A stretch of 64,000 nucleotides of DNA, from positions 1 to 64,000 of the forward strand of contig JAUCBJ010007700.1 of NCBI GenBank assembly GCA_032718475.1. The letters run 5' to 3'. The position numbers were made by a program, and so were the translations under genes. Source of the stretch: Nemertoderma westbladi (lineage: Eukaryota > Xenacoelomorpha > Nemertodermatida > Nemertodermatidae). The number at the start of each line of letters is the position of its first letter. Positions within the stretch are counted from its first letter, which is position 1. The notes under the pieces were generated by a model. The model had not been told where the DNA came from and ran no database searches. It was given only the letters and a program-made list of their open reading frames with translations. Positions 32,952 to 43,999 of this stretch are shown piece after piece.

Positions 32952-34091
32952 GTCGACTTTTGTGACGGTTACGGCGATGTTCTAGGCTTTAATGTTAGCT
33001 TGACTTTGACTTAAAACATATGTGTAGATGAGTGGGTAACTTTAAGGACAACAATACACTCAATAATATTGAGTATAATCGATAAATTGAGGAGGACATA
33101 GAAACCTATAGATGGCCACTTGACTTGTCAGTGGGGAAGGGAAATGTAGATAGTGCTTGAATTTATATTGTATTTTGGTATAACAAACATTGTGTATTAT
33201 TGATATAATGGTCCATTCCTATGTAAAATATTATCAATTCTTTATAATATAGCTGCTAATTGTCTTCGAAAACGAAGATAATTTATCAGGCAAATAATGT
33301 ATATTTCCATAATCATAGAAGCATAATTATTAATTAAATGCATCTAAATTTAATTAATTTTAATAGATCCATCAACACGAATAATCTAATATGGCTGACA
33401 ATATGGGAAATTATTTAAATTTAAACTAACAAATTCAAATTTTTCGATTATCACCTAAAGTTTCCATAGATACCCTCAAATATATATTGATTATATATTT
33501 CTCTATATACTCAGCCGCTTCCATTAATAAGTATATAACGTATTGTAGGATAGGGAAGTAGGGTGTAGGGTAGGATACGGTAGGCTACTACAGTAGGTAT
33601 AGGCTAATACCCCCTCCCTCTTCACCAAAGCATCCACAGGCAGGTCCAGTGATTGTTTCAGTTACATTTTTTTTCTTCGAAAAATAGTATTTTTTATGCT
33701 TCGAAAATGCTTCTAATAATGTATGAAATTATCCTTCGAAAATGCTTCGTAAACTTCTAATTGAAGGCTAATAGTCTACTAAACGAAGCATTTTTATCTT
33801 CGAAATCATCCTTCGAAAAATGCTAAATAAACTTCTAATCGCAGGCGAATAGTCTACTAAACGAAGCATTTTTGTCTTCGAATTATCCTTCGAATATGCT
33901 TCGTAAACTACTAATCGAAGGCTAATAGTCTACTAAACGATGGATATTTCTCTTCGAAATCCACCCTTCGAAACCTTTAAGAACATTGGAACCAAAAAGC
34001 CGGCTTTTATCCGGCGAAATTAGCAGGGTATTAGCCGGCGAAATTAGTAGCAATTTATCAGCGACTTATCATGCTATGACTTTGCTGGGTA

Positions 34092-34920
34092 TGTTTAGCA
34101 TGTATTTATATTTGTTTTGTGTTTGTGTGTTTGTTGTTCTTCGATGACCCTAGGGGTCGAGAAATATTTTGGGCTAAATGTCCTGATTCTATATTTTTAT
34201 TGGGGGTGTAAGACTCCTGTTCTTCCTTTAATTTAATTTAATATATACATACCAACCCCCTGTTAGTCAGTATGTCGTTAACATCAATTATCATCTTATG
34301 AAAGTGGAGCAGAATTCCGACATTACTGCAAATCATAAAATCTTATTTAAATTTTGTACTGTGTGTGTGCCCTAGCATTTCCACCAGTCTTCCATTGGTA
34401 ACATATTTACTTACCATAGGCCTATAGGGTTCCTGTGTTCTGTGGTCTGACTTCTGTTTTGGGCTAGGTGGTAACAGAGTTGATGGTGCGATTATTTTAG
34501 GTCATTGGTGCATTATAGATAGGCTTGGCTAATTCCCTGTCCAGCTGACGAGGTGTCGAGGATTAGCGCGTACTGGTCCAAGACACTGAAACGCAACCAT
34601 ATTTTTCACAAATTAATTATTTTTGCCTCAGTCATACCCCTTTCACGGCGACAAAATTGTCATATATTTTCTTATATAATATAGGCTTAGCTATTGTGCA
34701 GTTTATTAACGGTATCATTTAGTGCATGGCGGGTAGGCTTAGGGTTAGGGTTGCGACACATACCTGTATGTTTAGCATGTATTTATATTTGTTTTGTGTT
34801 TGTGTGTTTGTTGTTCTTCGATGACCCTAGGGGTCGAGAAATATTTTGGGCTAAATGTCCTGATTCTATATTTTTATTGGGGGTGTAAGACTCCTGTTCT
34901 TCCTTTAATTTAATTTAATA
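34092..34920 (+). repeat. Satellite array, segment 5 (end of array)
   Basis: About 1.2 monomers, cacggcg at 34644. Ends in tttaatttaata where the next LINE begins, the same monomer position at which segment 1 breaks off. Confidence 0.92.
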
Positions 34921-37325
34921 TCTGCTCTATGCGGCAGACAATATTATTTGCACCAAAATTGTAATGAATGGAATGGCGCCAATGAAATGCTAAAAGTAAC
35001 TGAAAAATACAATAAAAAATAGCAATAAATGCAATAATAAAAACACTGTAATATATAAAATATAGCCTATAAAATAAATAATTATGAAGTTCAATAAAAT
35101 ACAATGTTTGTTATGTTAATTAATAATCATAATAAATGTATTCATTTGCATTTTCGCTTAGCAGCTGCTGTAGGTAGTAGTCTTTGAGGTTGTGTTTGAA
35201 CACTTCTAAAGTTTTCACGTTCGTTAAGCTTTGAGGCAGTTCGTTCCAAATTTTTGGGCCCAAGTAAGTGAACGCTTTCTTGCCGCAAACTGTCGTAGAA
35301 TGGGGGAGCGCAGCTGATGACTCAGTAGAACGCAGTGAGTGTGTTTGACAACGAAGGTTAACGAGGTCTGACATGTAATCGGGTGATATGTTGTTAACAA
35401 TTTTGAACATATGTGATGCTATAACTGCCTTTATTCTTTCGTTTAGAGGGAGCCAATTTATTTCTTTGAAGTGTTGGATTCCGATATGTTCACGAGGACC
35501 GTAACCAAGGCAATATCTGACACATTTCCTCTGCAGTGCTTCCAATTGCTTACGAAGGCGTTGAGTTATGCTGTAAAACCAAGTAGATGCGGCGTAATCG
35601 ATATGTGGCTGTACTTCAATCTATTGTTACATTTCTTTATTACCTTTGTGGCCATCTCGGTCCCACTTAGATGTTGGTCTAGCACGGAGCCAAGGTAAGT
35701 GACCGATTTTGCATTTTTTATACGTTGCCCACCACAATAGACTTCTAGTTCAGGAGAGGAAGCTATCTTTTGGTGTGTTCCAATGAGTATGCTGTAGGTC
35801 TTATCAAAGTTTATTGTCAGTTTATTTTGTACACACCAGTCGAATACTCTGTCCATTGTTGAACTCAAACTTTTAGAAATTAATTCTGAGTCATCATTGG
35901 TTTTTATTAAGTTTGTGTCATCGGCAAAGGTTGGGTCCAGGGTGTCATCCTCTATTACCATGTGGAAGTCGTTAGTGTCTCCTTGGTACAGTAGAACTCC
36001 CAAGATAGATCCCTGGGGAACACCATTTTTAATAGGTTTAGTCTCCGATCGTGTGTTGCCAATAGCAACGAACTGTTGTCTACCAGAAAGATATGATTCG
36101 AACCAATCTTTTGTTTTATCGGTAGCGCCCATAGCCTTTAGTTTTTCTAACAATATATTGTGATTCACACAGTCAAGGGCTTTTCGAAAGTCTATAGTAA
36201 CCATACCAGTGAGTTTGCCATTGTCCATACCATTTCTAATAGCGCTATCTACAAAGATTAATGCCGTTTCAGTAATGCCTTTCAATGCTTTCCAAAGTTT
36301 TTTACTGTCTTTACCAGCCAATGCAATTTTCTCTTTGATATACGCAGTCTTCTTCTTTCTAATTATAGTTGTAGTTTCATTGCGGGTTTGTTTTAGAAGT
36401 TGTTCATCATTATGGCTGCGTGTCTCTTGGAATCTATGGGTTTGTTTATTTCTATTAATAATGGCTTCTTTGACCTCAGTATCCACCCAGGGCTGCTGAG
36501 AATGACATCGAACTCGATACTCGCGTTTGGGTGCTAGTTTATCTAGAGAAGTATTTAGAGCTAACGTTAAAATATTGGTTGCCTCATCCACATCGGTAGT
36601 AGTTGCTATCTTATCTATTTCTCTATTGTTATGCAATTCGAATATAAGTTTCTCAGCAGTATATTCATTATAGGATCTACACTTGATATATTTTGGTTCC
36701 TTAGGACAACATTTTTTACGTTTTCTAGTTGCAAACACCATGTAATGATCACTTAACGTATCCTTAATTACTCCAGAAGTAATTACCATATTTGGGTTTG
36801 AAACAAAGATATGGTCCAATAGTGTAGTAGTTGTTGAAGTTACTCGAGTTGGCTCCCGTATTAATTGAACTATACTGTTCGACTCACAGAATTGCAATAG
36901 TTGTTTCAGGTTGTTATCGATATGTTGTATTCCTAGTGGATTTTTGACTATCTCACCCGTTAATGGATTTATCACAGACATCATATTTGTATTAGTATCA
37001 CCCATTATTATTACCTCTTTATAGCGTGATAAATCACCTGCAGTTATTTCGAGGTTTTCGAATATAGAATAGTCAGCATCGGGTCTATAAATTACTCCAA
37101 TGAGTATCGGTTTCGTCTTAGGAAGGTATAATTCGCCAATTAACAGTTCAGAAGGAGTGTCATATATGACTGGGGCTTCACCTCAAATGGTAAGTGTTTA
37201 CGTACATAGAGTGCAACCCCCCCTCCATTCCCAGTTCTGTCTCTCCTATATATATCATATCCATCAATATTTACTTGTTGGTTTGTTATTGAGTCATCTA
37301 GTTTAGTTTCAGTTATTGCAATAAC
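34921..37325 (-). mobile_element. 5'-truncated LINE (CR1/L2-like), minus strand
   Basis: Reading leftwards: endonuclease (IAITETKLDD, GGGVALYVRKHLPF), then a frameshift near 37150, more endonuclease (IMGDTNTN, LLDHIFVSNP, SDHYMVF), reverse transcriptase and C-terminal region. Its 3' end abuts the satellite's ATTTA run, a plausible target or tail. The 5' part of the endonuclease is missing beyond about 37325. Clade assignment is by general resemblance only. Confidence 0.82.
35120..37005 (-). pseudogene. LINE endonuclease/reverse-transcriptase ORF, disrupted
   Basis: Two main open pieces. 37005-35566 has the end of the endonuclease, a linker rich in Lys/Arg, then reverse transcriptase with IDFRKALDCVNHNILLEKL, GVPQGSILG and FADDTNLI, followed by INFDKTYSILIG and YLGSVLD. 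35545-35120 carries the C-terminal part (ALQRKCVRYCLGYG, NWLPLNERIK, YLGPKIWNELPQSL). Two defects are visible. The first reverse transcriptase motifs are missing between KLWKALKGIT and ETALIFVD (near 36275), an internal deletion. A frame break lies near 35550. The protein cannot be made intact. Confidence 0.8.
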
Positions 37326-37957
37326 ATGTACTGCTACATGTACTGTACAGGTACTGCTGTACTCGTACTGTAGTTGGCAGTAGCACAGTAGCATGGCCTA
37401 CTGGTAGACTAGTACAGTCAGCCGGCAGGCCGGTACTTCTGTACTGCGCGCAGGAGTAGGCCTACTGTAGTAGCAATGCCTGTACAGAACATTGGTACAG
37501 TTTGATTCTCAATAAATACCTGGAAGATATTTGTCATAGGTACCGGTACAGCGGTAGCAGCATACTGGCATAGGTACGCGGATCACAAGATCACCCACCC
37601 CTGCACCCATCTGCCCATGCTGCCATGATAAAATGTTATAGGGGCCATCCCTACTGCCTACCCCTACAGCCCTAGCGCAGTGGCAGTGCAGTACATTGTA
37701 AATAATTTAGCCAGACTAACCTGCTAAGTGCTAACATACCAGCAGCATACCGTAAGGCAGTTGGACCTGGGGGATTTCAAATAGCCCTAGGCCTATAGTG
37801 TATAGCAGTATTGCTGTATAGGCCTAGTGATAGCTAGGCCTATAACGGCAGACGCAGAACGGTATAATCTGATAATACTGTACACTGTAATAGGGCCTAA
37901 TTTCCACAACAGTAATAGGCCTAGGCTAGCTAGGGCCTATTCTTTAAAAGATCAAAG
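37326..37957. other. Intergenic, rich in AGGCCTA and ACTGTA motifs
   Basis: No gene. Repeated palindromic words such as gtaggcctactgtag, cctaggcctata and gtactgtacagg. It includes the promoter region of the next gene, without a recognisable TATA box. Confidence 0.6.
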
Positions 37958-38758
37958 ATGTCCTACAAAGGTTTCAAATGTTTAGGGGATGGGAAGTATA
38001 CATTATCGGATGCGGATTGGAGTAGCGTGAACTCTACACACTGCGGCAGTGCGACCAGCTGCAGTGGCGTCTCGGCGAAAGAGGAATTTATGAAAACAAA
38101 AAACACGTGGCAAAACTACGACTCGTGGTTGTTCCAGAGGGATGGAAGACAAACAGATCGAACTGGCAGTCGGAAACGTGATAAATACGACGCATTTGAT
38201 GACGAATCGAGACGAAAATTTACGAAAACAGTAGCTGTAGATTCTTTCTCGAGACACAAACAGTTGGTGAATAATTATTTGAAATATTATGGAGGGAACC
38301 AGGAGGATTTACGACGGGACACGCGCAATGATCAAACCGACATGGATATTGTTCGCAAACATAATCGTTTTATATGGGAAGATAAGGACACAGGGGATGA
38401 CAAACTCCCGGATGCGTGGGAGAAGAAGTTATCCAGGCGTTATTGGGAGGAAATGTACAAGGAGTATTGTTTAGCGGACTTGAGTCGGTATAAATCCGGT
38501 GGGATCGGGTTGCGTTGGCGAACTGAACCGGAAGTTGTCGCCGGGAAGGGTCAGTTTATTTGTGGGAATAAAAAATGCGATAAACTCGATGAACTCTCGA
38601 GTTGGGAGGTTAACTTCTCGTATACCGAGCGCGGAGAGCAGCGCAATGCTCTAGTTAAGTTGAGGTTGTGCGAGGATTGTTCTATTAAACTCAATTACCG
38701 TAGGAAACACGCGCCGTCAGCCAATAAAGTTATGCCAACACTAAATATGGAAAAATAA
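37958..38758 (+). CDS. FRA10AC1: FRA10AC1 homologue, single exon
   Basis: A 266-aa protein. Recognised by the conserved block from about residue 85 to 250: RHKQLVNNYLKYYGG, WEKKLSRRYWEEMYKEYCLA (about 154-173), GLRWRTEPEV, GKGQFICGNKKCD and SWEVNFSYTERGEQRNALVK. Four cysteines, Cys202-x4-Cys207 and Cys238-x2-Cys241, form a probable zinc site. In vertebrates FRA10AC1 is a nuclear protein associated with the spliceosomal C complex. The N-terminal 80 residues are variable, and the acidic tail of longer homologues is absent. The ATG follows an A-rich context (gatcaaagATG). No intron interrupts the gene although vertebrate orthologues have many. There is no obvious poly(A) tract or TSD of a processed copy, and the conserved core is intact, so it is probably functional. 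Confidence 0.9.
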   Translation: MSYKGFKCLGDGKYTLSDADWSSVNSTHCGSATSCSGVSAKEEFMKTKNTWQNYDSWLFQRDGRQTDRTGSRKRDKYDAFDDESRRKFTKTVAVDSFSRHKQLVNNYLKYYGGNQEDLRRDTRNDQTDMDIVRKHNRFIWEDKDTGDDKLPDAWEKKLSRRYWEEMYKEYCLADLSRYKSGGIGLRWRTEPEVVAGKGQFICGNKKCDKLDELSSWEVNFSYTERGEQRNALVKLRLCEDCSIKLNYRRKHAPSANKVMPTLNMEK

Positions 38759-39024
38759 TATCCACTACTTTTGATTTATACTTATTTTAATATTATTTTT
38801 TTTAGTTTCCTTCCTTGTTGGTGTAATCAAAGGTTTATAACCAGTATACCGCGGACCTAAATTATACTTAGTTATTATACGAAAAATATGATTTTCAGAA
38901 AATTATCTTAAAATAAAAAACATTATTTTCCCACCACAGTTATTTTAGCAAGTTAATAAAATAAATACCGGTACTTAAAAAATAACAAGAAATAAAGCTA
39001 TATTATTCATGTCCAATGGAGATG

Positions 39025-39200
39025 TTCATTGGGGGTGGTGGACTGGACGCAAATCCCATCTCGGTGAATTAATATCCCGCCTCAATGTTAAATTATCAAT
39101 TATGGGAAATGAGCATGTTACTGTGCGCCCATTAATCTAAGTAAAGAATACCGGTAAGTTAAAGTCAATAGAACAGATTAAAGTTTTATTTTTGAGACGT
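39025..39200 (+). repeat. Inverted repeat, left arm (relic TIR element?)
   Basis: Shares blocks such as gaattaatat, caatgttaaatt, gcatgttac and aaagtcaatagaac with the reverse complement of 39735-39900. Confidence 0.6.
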
Positions 39201-39734
39201 AAATTGAGACAATTACAAATAATAAAAGCACAAATAAGTAAACAAGTAAAATTACAATAATGATTTAATGGTTCAGTATTTAAATCTCCGAAATCATTTT
39301 ATTTTTATTAAATTTATTATATAGACTTATTACCCTTTAAGCGGACAAAAATATCCTATTTTTTAGGTCCGCGTAGCGAGTCCATGCAGAGATTGATGCA
39401 GTTTTCCTTGAAAGTGGGATGGATTATGTGGAACTAAAATAAAAACAATTTATTATTTTATTTAAAAGGACCAGTGCCGGGGTTTTTATCCTACAATGTA
39501 TCAAGACTATTTTAATTCTTGAATTAGAATTATATTATTATTGAATTTGGCAATATGTTTTTTAGCAATATTATTTTCCCAAAACCAATTATTTCAGTCC
39601 TAATTTATGCTCAAATAATGATGGGCCTCACACCCACACACATTAATGCGGCTCTGATAGTTATATACTAGATACAGGGGGATTCAAAATTCATCCCTCT
39701 CCAGGGGAAAATAGTCGCAAATATCATCTGATTA

Positions 39735-39900
39735 CACTCCAAAATAAAGCTATAACCAGTTCTATTGACTTTAGCTTATTGTTTTGGTTAGAATAAGGTG
39801 CCACTGTAACATGCTGCTCCTTATCCTAAATTGAGAATTTAACATTGGGACGAGGTATTAATTCGCCGACATGTTTTGCGTCTAGCTTCCCCCCTGTCTG
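39735..39900 (-). repeat. Inverted repeat, right arm
   Basis: Reverse complement resembles 39025-39200 with moderate divergence. Together they could be a decayed foldback element of about 0.9 kb. Confidence 0.6.
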
Positions 39901-39997
39901 TCATAAGTTTACATCCATCAAATAATGTCTGTTTCTTAATTTTAGGGTATTAACTTATAAATTACATTAGGGTAGTGAGTGCCTTCTTCGATCCGGC

Positions 39998-40888
39998 ATG
40001 ACTAGATGGAAAAAAATCATTTATATATACGTGATTGTATTTATTACGCTGTATGGTTTATACACATTCCGGGAACTTTTTCGAATGGAAAGGAGTTGCG
40101 TTCGCCCTTCACGAACTGGTAACCCGAACACAATAATATACGTTGTCACGCCGACCTACAATCGCCTCGTACAGAAAGCCGAACTAACTCGCTTGAGGAA
40201 CGCTTTCCTCAATGTACCTAACCTCCATTGGATTTTAGTGGAAGATTCGAGTAACCGGACAACTCGAGTAAGCGATTTTCTGAAACAATCGGGACTAACG
40301 TTCACTCACCTGAATGTTGAAACTCCGAATGAATATAAACCCCCGGCTAATCAACCGCGTTGGAAGAAACCCCGCGGGGTCGAACAGCGGAACCTCGGTT
40401 TACTTTGGGTGCGGAACAACGCCCGTACCGGGGTTGTGTACTTCGCCGACGACGATAACTCCTACTCGATAGAACTCTTCGAAGAGATGCGAACGACCCA
40501 ACGCGTTTCGGTGTGGCCTGTCGCGTTCGTTGGAGGGTTGCTGTACGAAGCCCCGGTTTGCAATCGAACTAACGTTATTGGTTGGCATGTATTCTACGGG
40601 CGTTCTAGAACGTTTCCACTGGATATGGCGGGTTTCGCGGTTAACTTGGGTGTTGTTCTCGCGAGACCCGGGGTCTATTTCGATTTTAATGCCGGGGTTG
40701 GTAGGCTAGAATCGAAGTTTCTCACGGATTTGGGTGTGAAAGTCGCCGACTTGGAACCAAAAGCCAATCAATGTAAACTCATATTGGTTTGGCATACCAG
40801 AACTGAGACGGTTAAATTACATAACCAAGAGAAATTTATAGCGTTGACCTCCGATACAAGTGGCAGCAATAGTGTATTAGAAGTGTAA
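39998..40888 (+). CDS. Beta-1,3-glucuronyltransferase (B3GAT/GlcAT family), single exon
   Basis: A 296-aa type II membrane enzyme: short cytosolic start, one membrane anchor (about residues 6-23) and a lumenal GT43 domain. It transfers glucuronic acid from UDP-GlcA to a terminal galactose in the Golgi. Visible motifs are YVVTPTYNR near the domain start, LHWILVEDS, RGVEQRNLGL, the metal-binding DDDN (Asp151-Asp153, Asn154), AGFAVNLGVVLARP, and the C-terminal VWHTRTE (about 263-269). The protein ends in a short tail finishing LEV, as is usual for the family. Slightly shorter than vertebrate members (about 330 aa), the loss being in the stem. Whether it acts on the proteoglycan linker (B3GAT3-like) or on other glycans (B3GAT1/2-like) cannot be settled by eye, so no symbol is given. 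No introns. The start is the first ATG before the anchor. Confidence 0.92.
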   Translation: MTRWKKIIYIYVIVFITLYGLYTFRELFRMERSCVRPSRTGNPNTIIYVVTPTYNRLVQKAELTRLRNAFLNVPNLHWILVEDSSNRTTRVSDFLKQSGLTFTHLNVETPNEYKPPANQPRWKKPRGVEQRNLGLLWVRNNARTGVVYFADDDNSYSIELFEEMRTTQRVSVWPVAFVGGLLYEAPVCNRTNVIGWHVFYGRSRTFPLDMAGFAVNLGVVLARPGVYFDFNAGVGRLESKFLTDLGVKVADLEPKANQCKLILVWHTRTETVKLHNQEKFIALTSDTSGSNSVLEV

Positions 40889-41407
40889 ACGACATTATTT
40901 ATAGTTCAATTTTAATCTAATCATATAATATTTTTTATTTTTTTCTATCTTTGGTTATCTTATATTTAATAGTGACCTATTAATTTATTGCAGTCAATTT
41001 TATTTTGTAAATGTTTTTTCTGGTCATGTATAATCAACAGTATTGTGATTCGAAACCTTAATTTTAATTGTAACATTACATTATTTAAGGGGATCATCAC
41101 ACAAAATTAAATTGAAATTTTTCAAAATTTACGATATTAAAAAACTTTTCTCGTTTATTGTTATTTGATAGTTTCTAATGACTTGTGTGGTGACATCGGT
41201 TTTCACCATCGAATATTTTTTTACCACAAAACAGCACTTCTCAAAATTTGAAATATTTAAATTTTTTCGAAAATTTTGTAAATTTTCAATATTTTCATCG
41301 AGGGCGCGGTAGAGTCAAAATATGCACATATAACATTACACATAGTAAAACATACTAAACTGGTTCTAAATTGCTCTAAACTGGTTCCACCTTGGTGTAG
41401 TAGCATT
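40889..41407. other. Intergenic; nothing recognised
   Basis: AT-rich 3' flank of the glucuronyltransferase gene. No ORF or repeat of note. Confidence 0.6.
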
Positions 41408-42541
41408 TTTAAGAATGCTGTGCCGGCTTATCGACAAAATTGCACCGCCACACCTCCCTAGCACCCATGACATTTGCTAGATCATCCGCATCTTCAAGGC
41501 CAGTGTCCTTTAAGATGCGTCTCAAGAAAGTCATGGGCTGTCCACCATGCTTATTCACTCCATGAGGCTACCAAAGTACAAGATTATGCACTGGCTGATC
41601 CTCACGGCGAAAGCAATGTCCTGCAAAGCGGAGGCGATTTTGTTCTAGTGTCAAGCTTGGGGGAACCAATGAGACACCTCCAATGTTATATGGTGTCTGG
41701 TTGGAGATGTGTGCATTGTACTTGACACAATGAACCCGGCGTAGCATTCTTGTGAATGTGCCATCCAGAGATTTGGTGTCCTCAGCAGTTAGAGCCCAGC
41801 ATGGACTCCCATAGAGGAGTACTGGAACTACTGCTGCTCTAAATAATCGGACCTTAAGTGTCCGATTAATTCTCGGTGACTTCCAAATCCTGGAAGGCCT
41901 ATTCAAGGCTGCCCATGCCTTTCCCTTACGTATTCGAAGGTCCTCACCTGACTTCCGGATCCATGATCCCAGGTAACAGAAGTCATCCACATGCTCAAGC
42001 ATACCATCTTTTGAGCTTATGCTCATCTGATCAGAGACTTGCTGAGGACTTTCAAAGTTAACTGTCAAAATTTTGGTCTTTCTGGGGTTAATAAAAAGAC
42101 CAACACTAGAAGCAGCATGTTCTAATGAGCTGAGGAGCCGTTGGGCTCCCTCTAGTGATTCTGAGAGTACTCCTAAGTCATCAGCAAAGTCTAGATCAGT
42201 TAGGTACTTGGCAGGATTTCCTCGACTTCTGGAGCCAGTAGGTGGAGTTATCATCACCCCATAATCATTATGATGATCTAAGGACATGCGTAGAACATAG
42301 TCAACCACAATAATAAACAAGAATGGTGCAAGTGTGTCTCCTTGGAGGACGCCCCATAACACTTCAAATGGTTCCGTGTCACCGTCAACAGTAGACACAA
42401 ATGTTGTCGAACCATCGTATACTGATCTGATTGCTGCAATAATTTCATCAGGAATCCCATATAATGAAAGTATGCTGAACATACGTGAGCGAGAGTATTT
42501 CAAGTTATTTGGATCGATCATATGCTCTAGTTGGTAGGTGC
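41408..42541 (-). mobile_element. 3' half of a LINE (RTE/Jockey-type, clade unsure), minus strand
   Basis: The reverse transcriptase is open from just after motif A to the C-terminus: LSLYGIPDEIIAAIRSVYDG, GVLQGDTLAPFLFIIVVDYV, DFADDLGVLSESLEGAQRLL, GLFINPRKTKIL, CYLGSWI, RIRKGKAWAALNRPSRIWKS, VVPVLLYGSPCWALT and LDGTFTRMLRR. The 3' end lies near cagcattctta, shared with the copy at 51508-51849. The break at 42541 is occupied by a decamer minisatellite; the ORF continues into it only by chance. The missing 5' part matches in type the plus-strand LINE at 44000-48770. Confidence 0.8.
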
Positions 42542-42605
42542 TAAAATGCACAACGAGCAACAATGACCAACAACGAACAACAATGAGCAACAAAATGAGC
42601 AACAA
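42542..42605 (-). repeat. Short minisatellite, gttgctcatt-type, minus strand
   Basis: Read on the minus strand: units of gttgctcatt, ending gttgctcgttgtgcatttta followed by gcacc. The same units and same edge occur at the right end of the array at 53757-55290. Confidence 0.8.
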
Positions 42606-43244
42606 TGGGCAAAAATAATAAACAGTGATAAACAGTAACTACAATAACAGTAACTACAGTATAACCCAGTAAACAACAAGCGTGCTAGGCGCATGTGTGG
42701 CGAACGACATGTTCGCCAGACGTTCTGGTACATTTCATGGATAGATTCGCAAATGATTCTTGTCTGGGAATATTTTTCAGGTAAGCGCCAGGAGTGCGTG
42801 GCGCATACTAAGAATTTTATTAACAGGAATGATTTATCCATCGAATTCCAAGCATGAGTGGCGAATGGGCTGGGAATGCTTGTCTGCGTATAATATTGGT
42901 CAGGATCATTTTCGCGGAATTCTTAGATAGACTGTACTGTATAACTGTTGGGTTAACAGTCTGGCCACTCATCACTCACTCTGTTATACGCAGGACTAAA
43001 CTTAGATATATTTAAATTTGGGCGCAATTTTTTTAAAATCAATGTACTCCATGTTATGAGATGGTAATATTGTTTCTCGTCATTTCTGTAGTTTTGATAA
43101 TTTATTAATTATTATAGCCTTATTATTTGTGGTACAACTGATGCTGCAGTTTAAATTAATAATTTGAATTTATCAATATAGGAGGTTCAATACTGTATAC
43201 ATTATGCAGTAACAGCAGCAGCTCTTGCTTCTTGTTCTCAGAAG
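42606..43244. other. Intergenic; nothing recognised
   Basis: AT-rich with some gtggcgaa-type words; no coding signal. Confidence 0.5.
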
Positions 43245-43505
43245 CAGCAGCTTGGTCTAGTGGTGACATTACTGTGCTTCCGATTAGGGAGCCCGGGTTC
43301 GATCCCTAGATGGGGCAGCACTGTTTGGGCACAGTGCTTTAAATGCTGCAGCCTAGCCCAACCCCGGCTTTCATCCTTCAGTGGTCGATAAATGGGAACC
43401 AAGGCAACTTGGGAAACAGAGTGGAAGGGTTTACTGTGGAAGATCACCCATGGTGGTGAACAGGAATTCCTTGGCTTAACGAGCCTAAAAGATTCTCCCA
43501 TTCAT
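43245..43505 (+). mobile_element. tRNA-derived SINE
   Basis: RNA polymerase III A box tggtctagtgg (43253-43263) and B box ggttcgatccc (43296-43306), separated by 32 bases as in a tRNA. A non-tRNA body follows (gcctagcccaacccc, gataaatgggaaccaaggc, ggcttaacgagcc). The acceptor stem does not pair well, so this is not a tRNA gene. The antisense ORF across it is a by-product. Confidence 0.75.
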
Positions 43506-43999
43506 TATACAGTATAGTGCTTGTTGTACTTGTTGTTGTTTCAAATATTATTTTCTACAGTACATCATTTCAAGTAACTGTAACTTATTGTCATACTGGA
43601 AAGGGAAAGTGCAATAAAGGAATCGCCAAGTATCATGGGGGGAAGTGGGTTTAATCGTCAAGTACAGTATATGAGAACCGACTACAACTTTCATTTGACT
43701 ATATGATCATATAACTTTCATTGCCGGACGACCTATGACTTCGGAGGAGTTCACCCGATATACATAGGGGCCTACCTACATACGCATAGATAGTGAATAC
43801 TTTTACAGTAAGAAGTCCTAACAGTCTTCTAAATAGAAAATATTTTAAATTTAAGGAAATTAAAAGAATATTAAGATGATAATTACCCGAAATTTGTTTT
43901 TTTTATTTAAAAGCTAGGGCTACTATTCTGAATTTTAACATAATGATCTGTGATCTTTTACTATTAAAACAGGTCAGGTCAGGTATTCTAGGTCATTGA
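43506..43999. other. Intergenic; nothing recognised
   Basis: AT-rich, no coding signal. The start of the LINE that follows is not sharply defined. Confidence 0.5.

Larger units (their letters stand above)
30887..34089. mobile_element. TIR element with TA target-site duplication, non-autonomous
   Basis: The ends share CCCAGCAAAGTCA in inverted orientation, and ta is duplicated (30885-30886, 34090-34091). Removal restores the satellite period exactly. Inside the ends are many short inverted and direct repeats based on ttcgaaggataaattatcct (left, about 30915-31420) and cttcgaaaatgcttcg (right, about 33680-33990). The middle has no transposase; its ~75-codon ORFs show no motif. A TA duplication suits Tc1/mariner-type elements, but no coding evidence supports that assignment. 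Confidence 0.85.
38759..39997. other. Intergenic with a diverged inverted repeat
   Basis: AT-rich, no gene. Arms at about 39025-39200 and 39735-39900 are inverted copies (see the repeat entries). Confidence 0.6.

Noticed and set aside
43253-43306. tRNA gene
   Set aside because: A and B boxes are good, but the acceptor stem does not pair and a SINE body follows.
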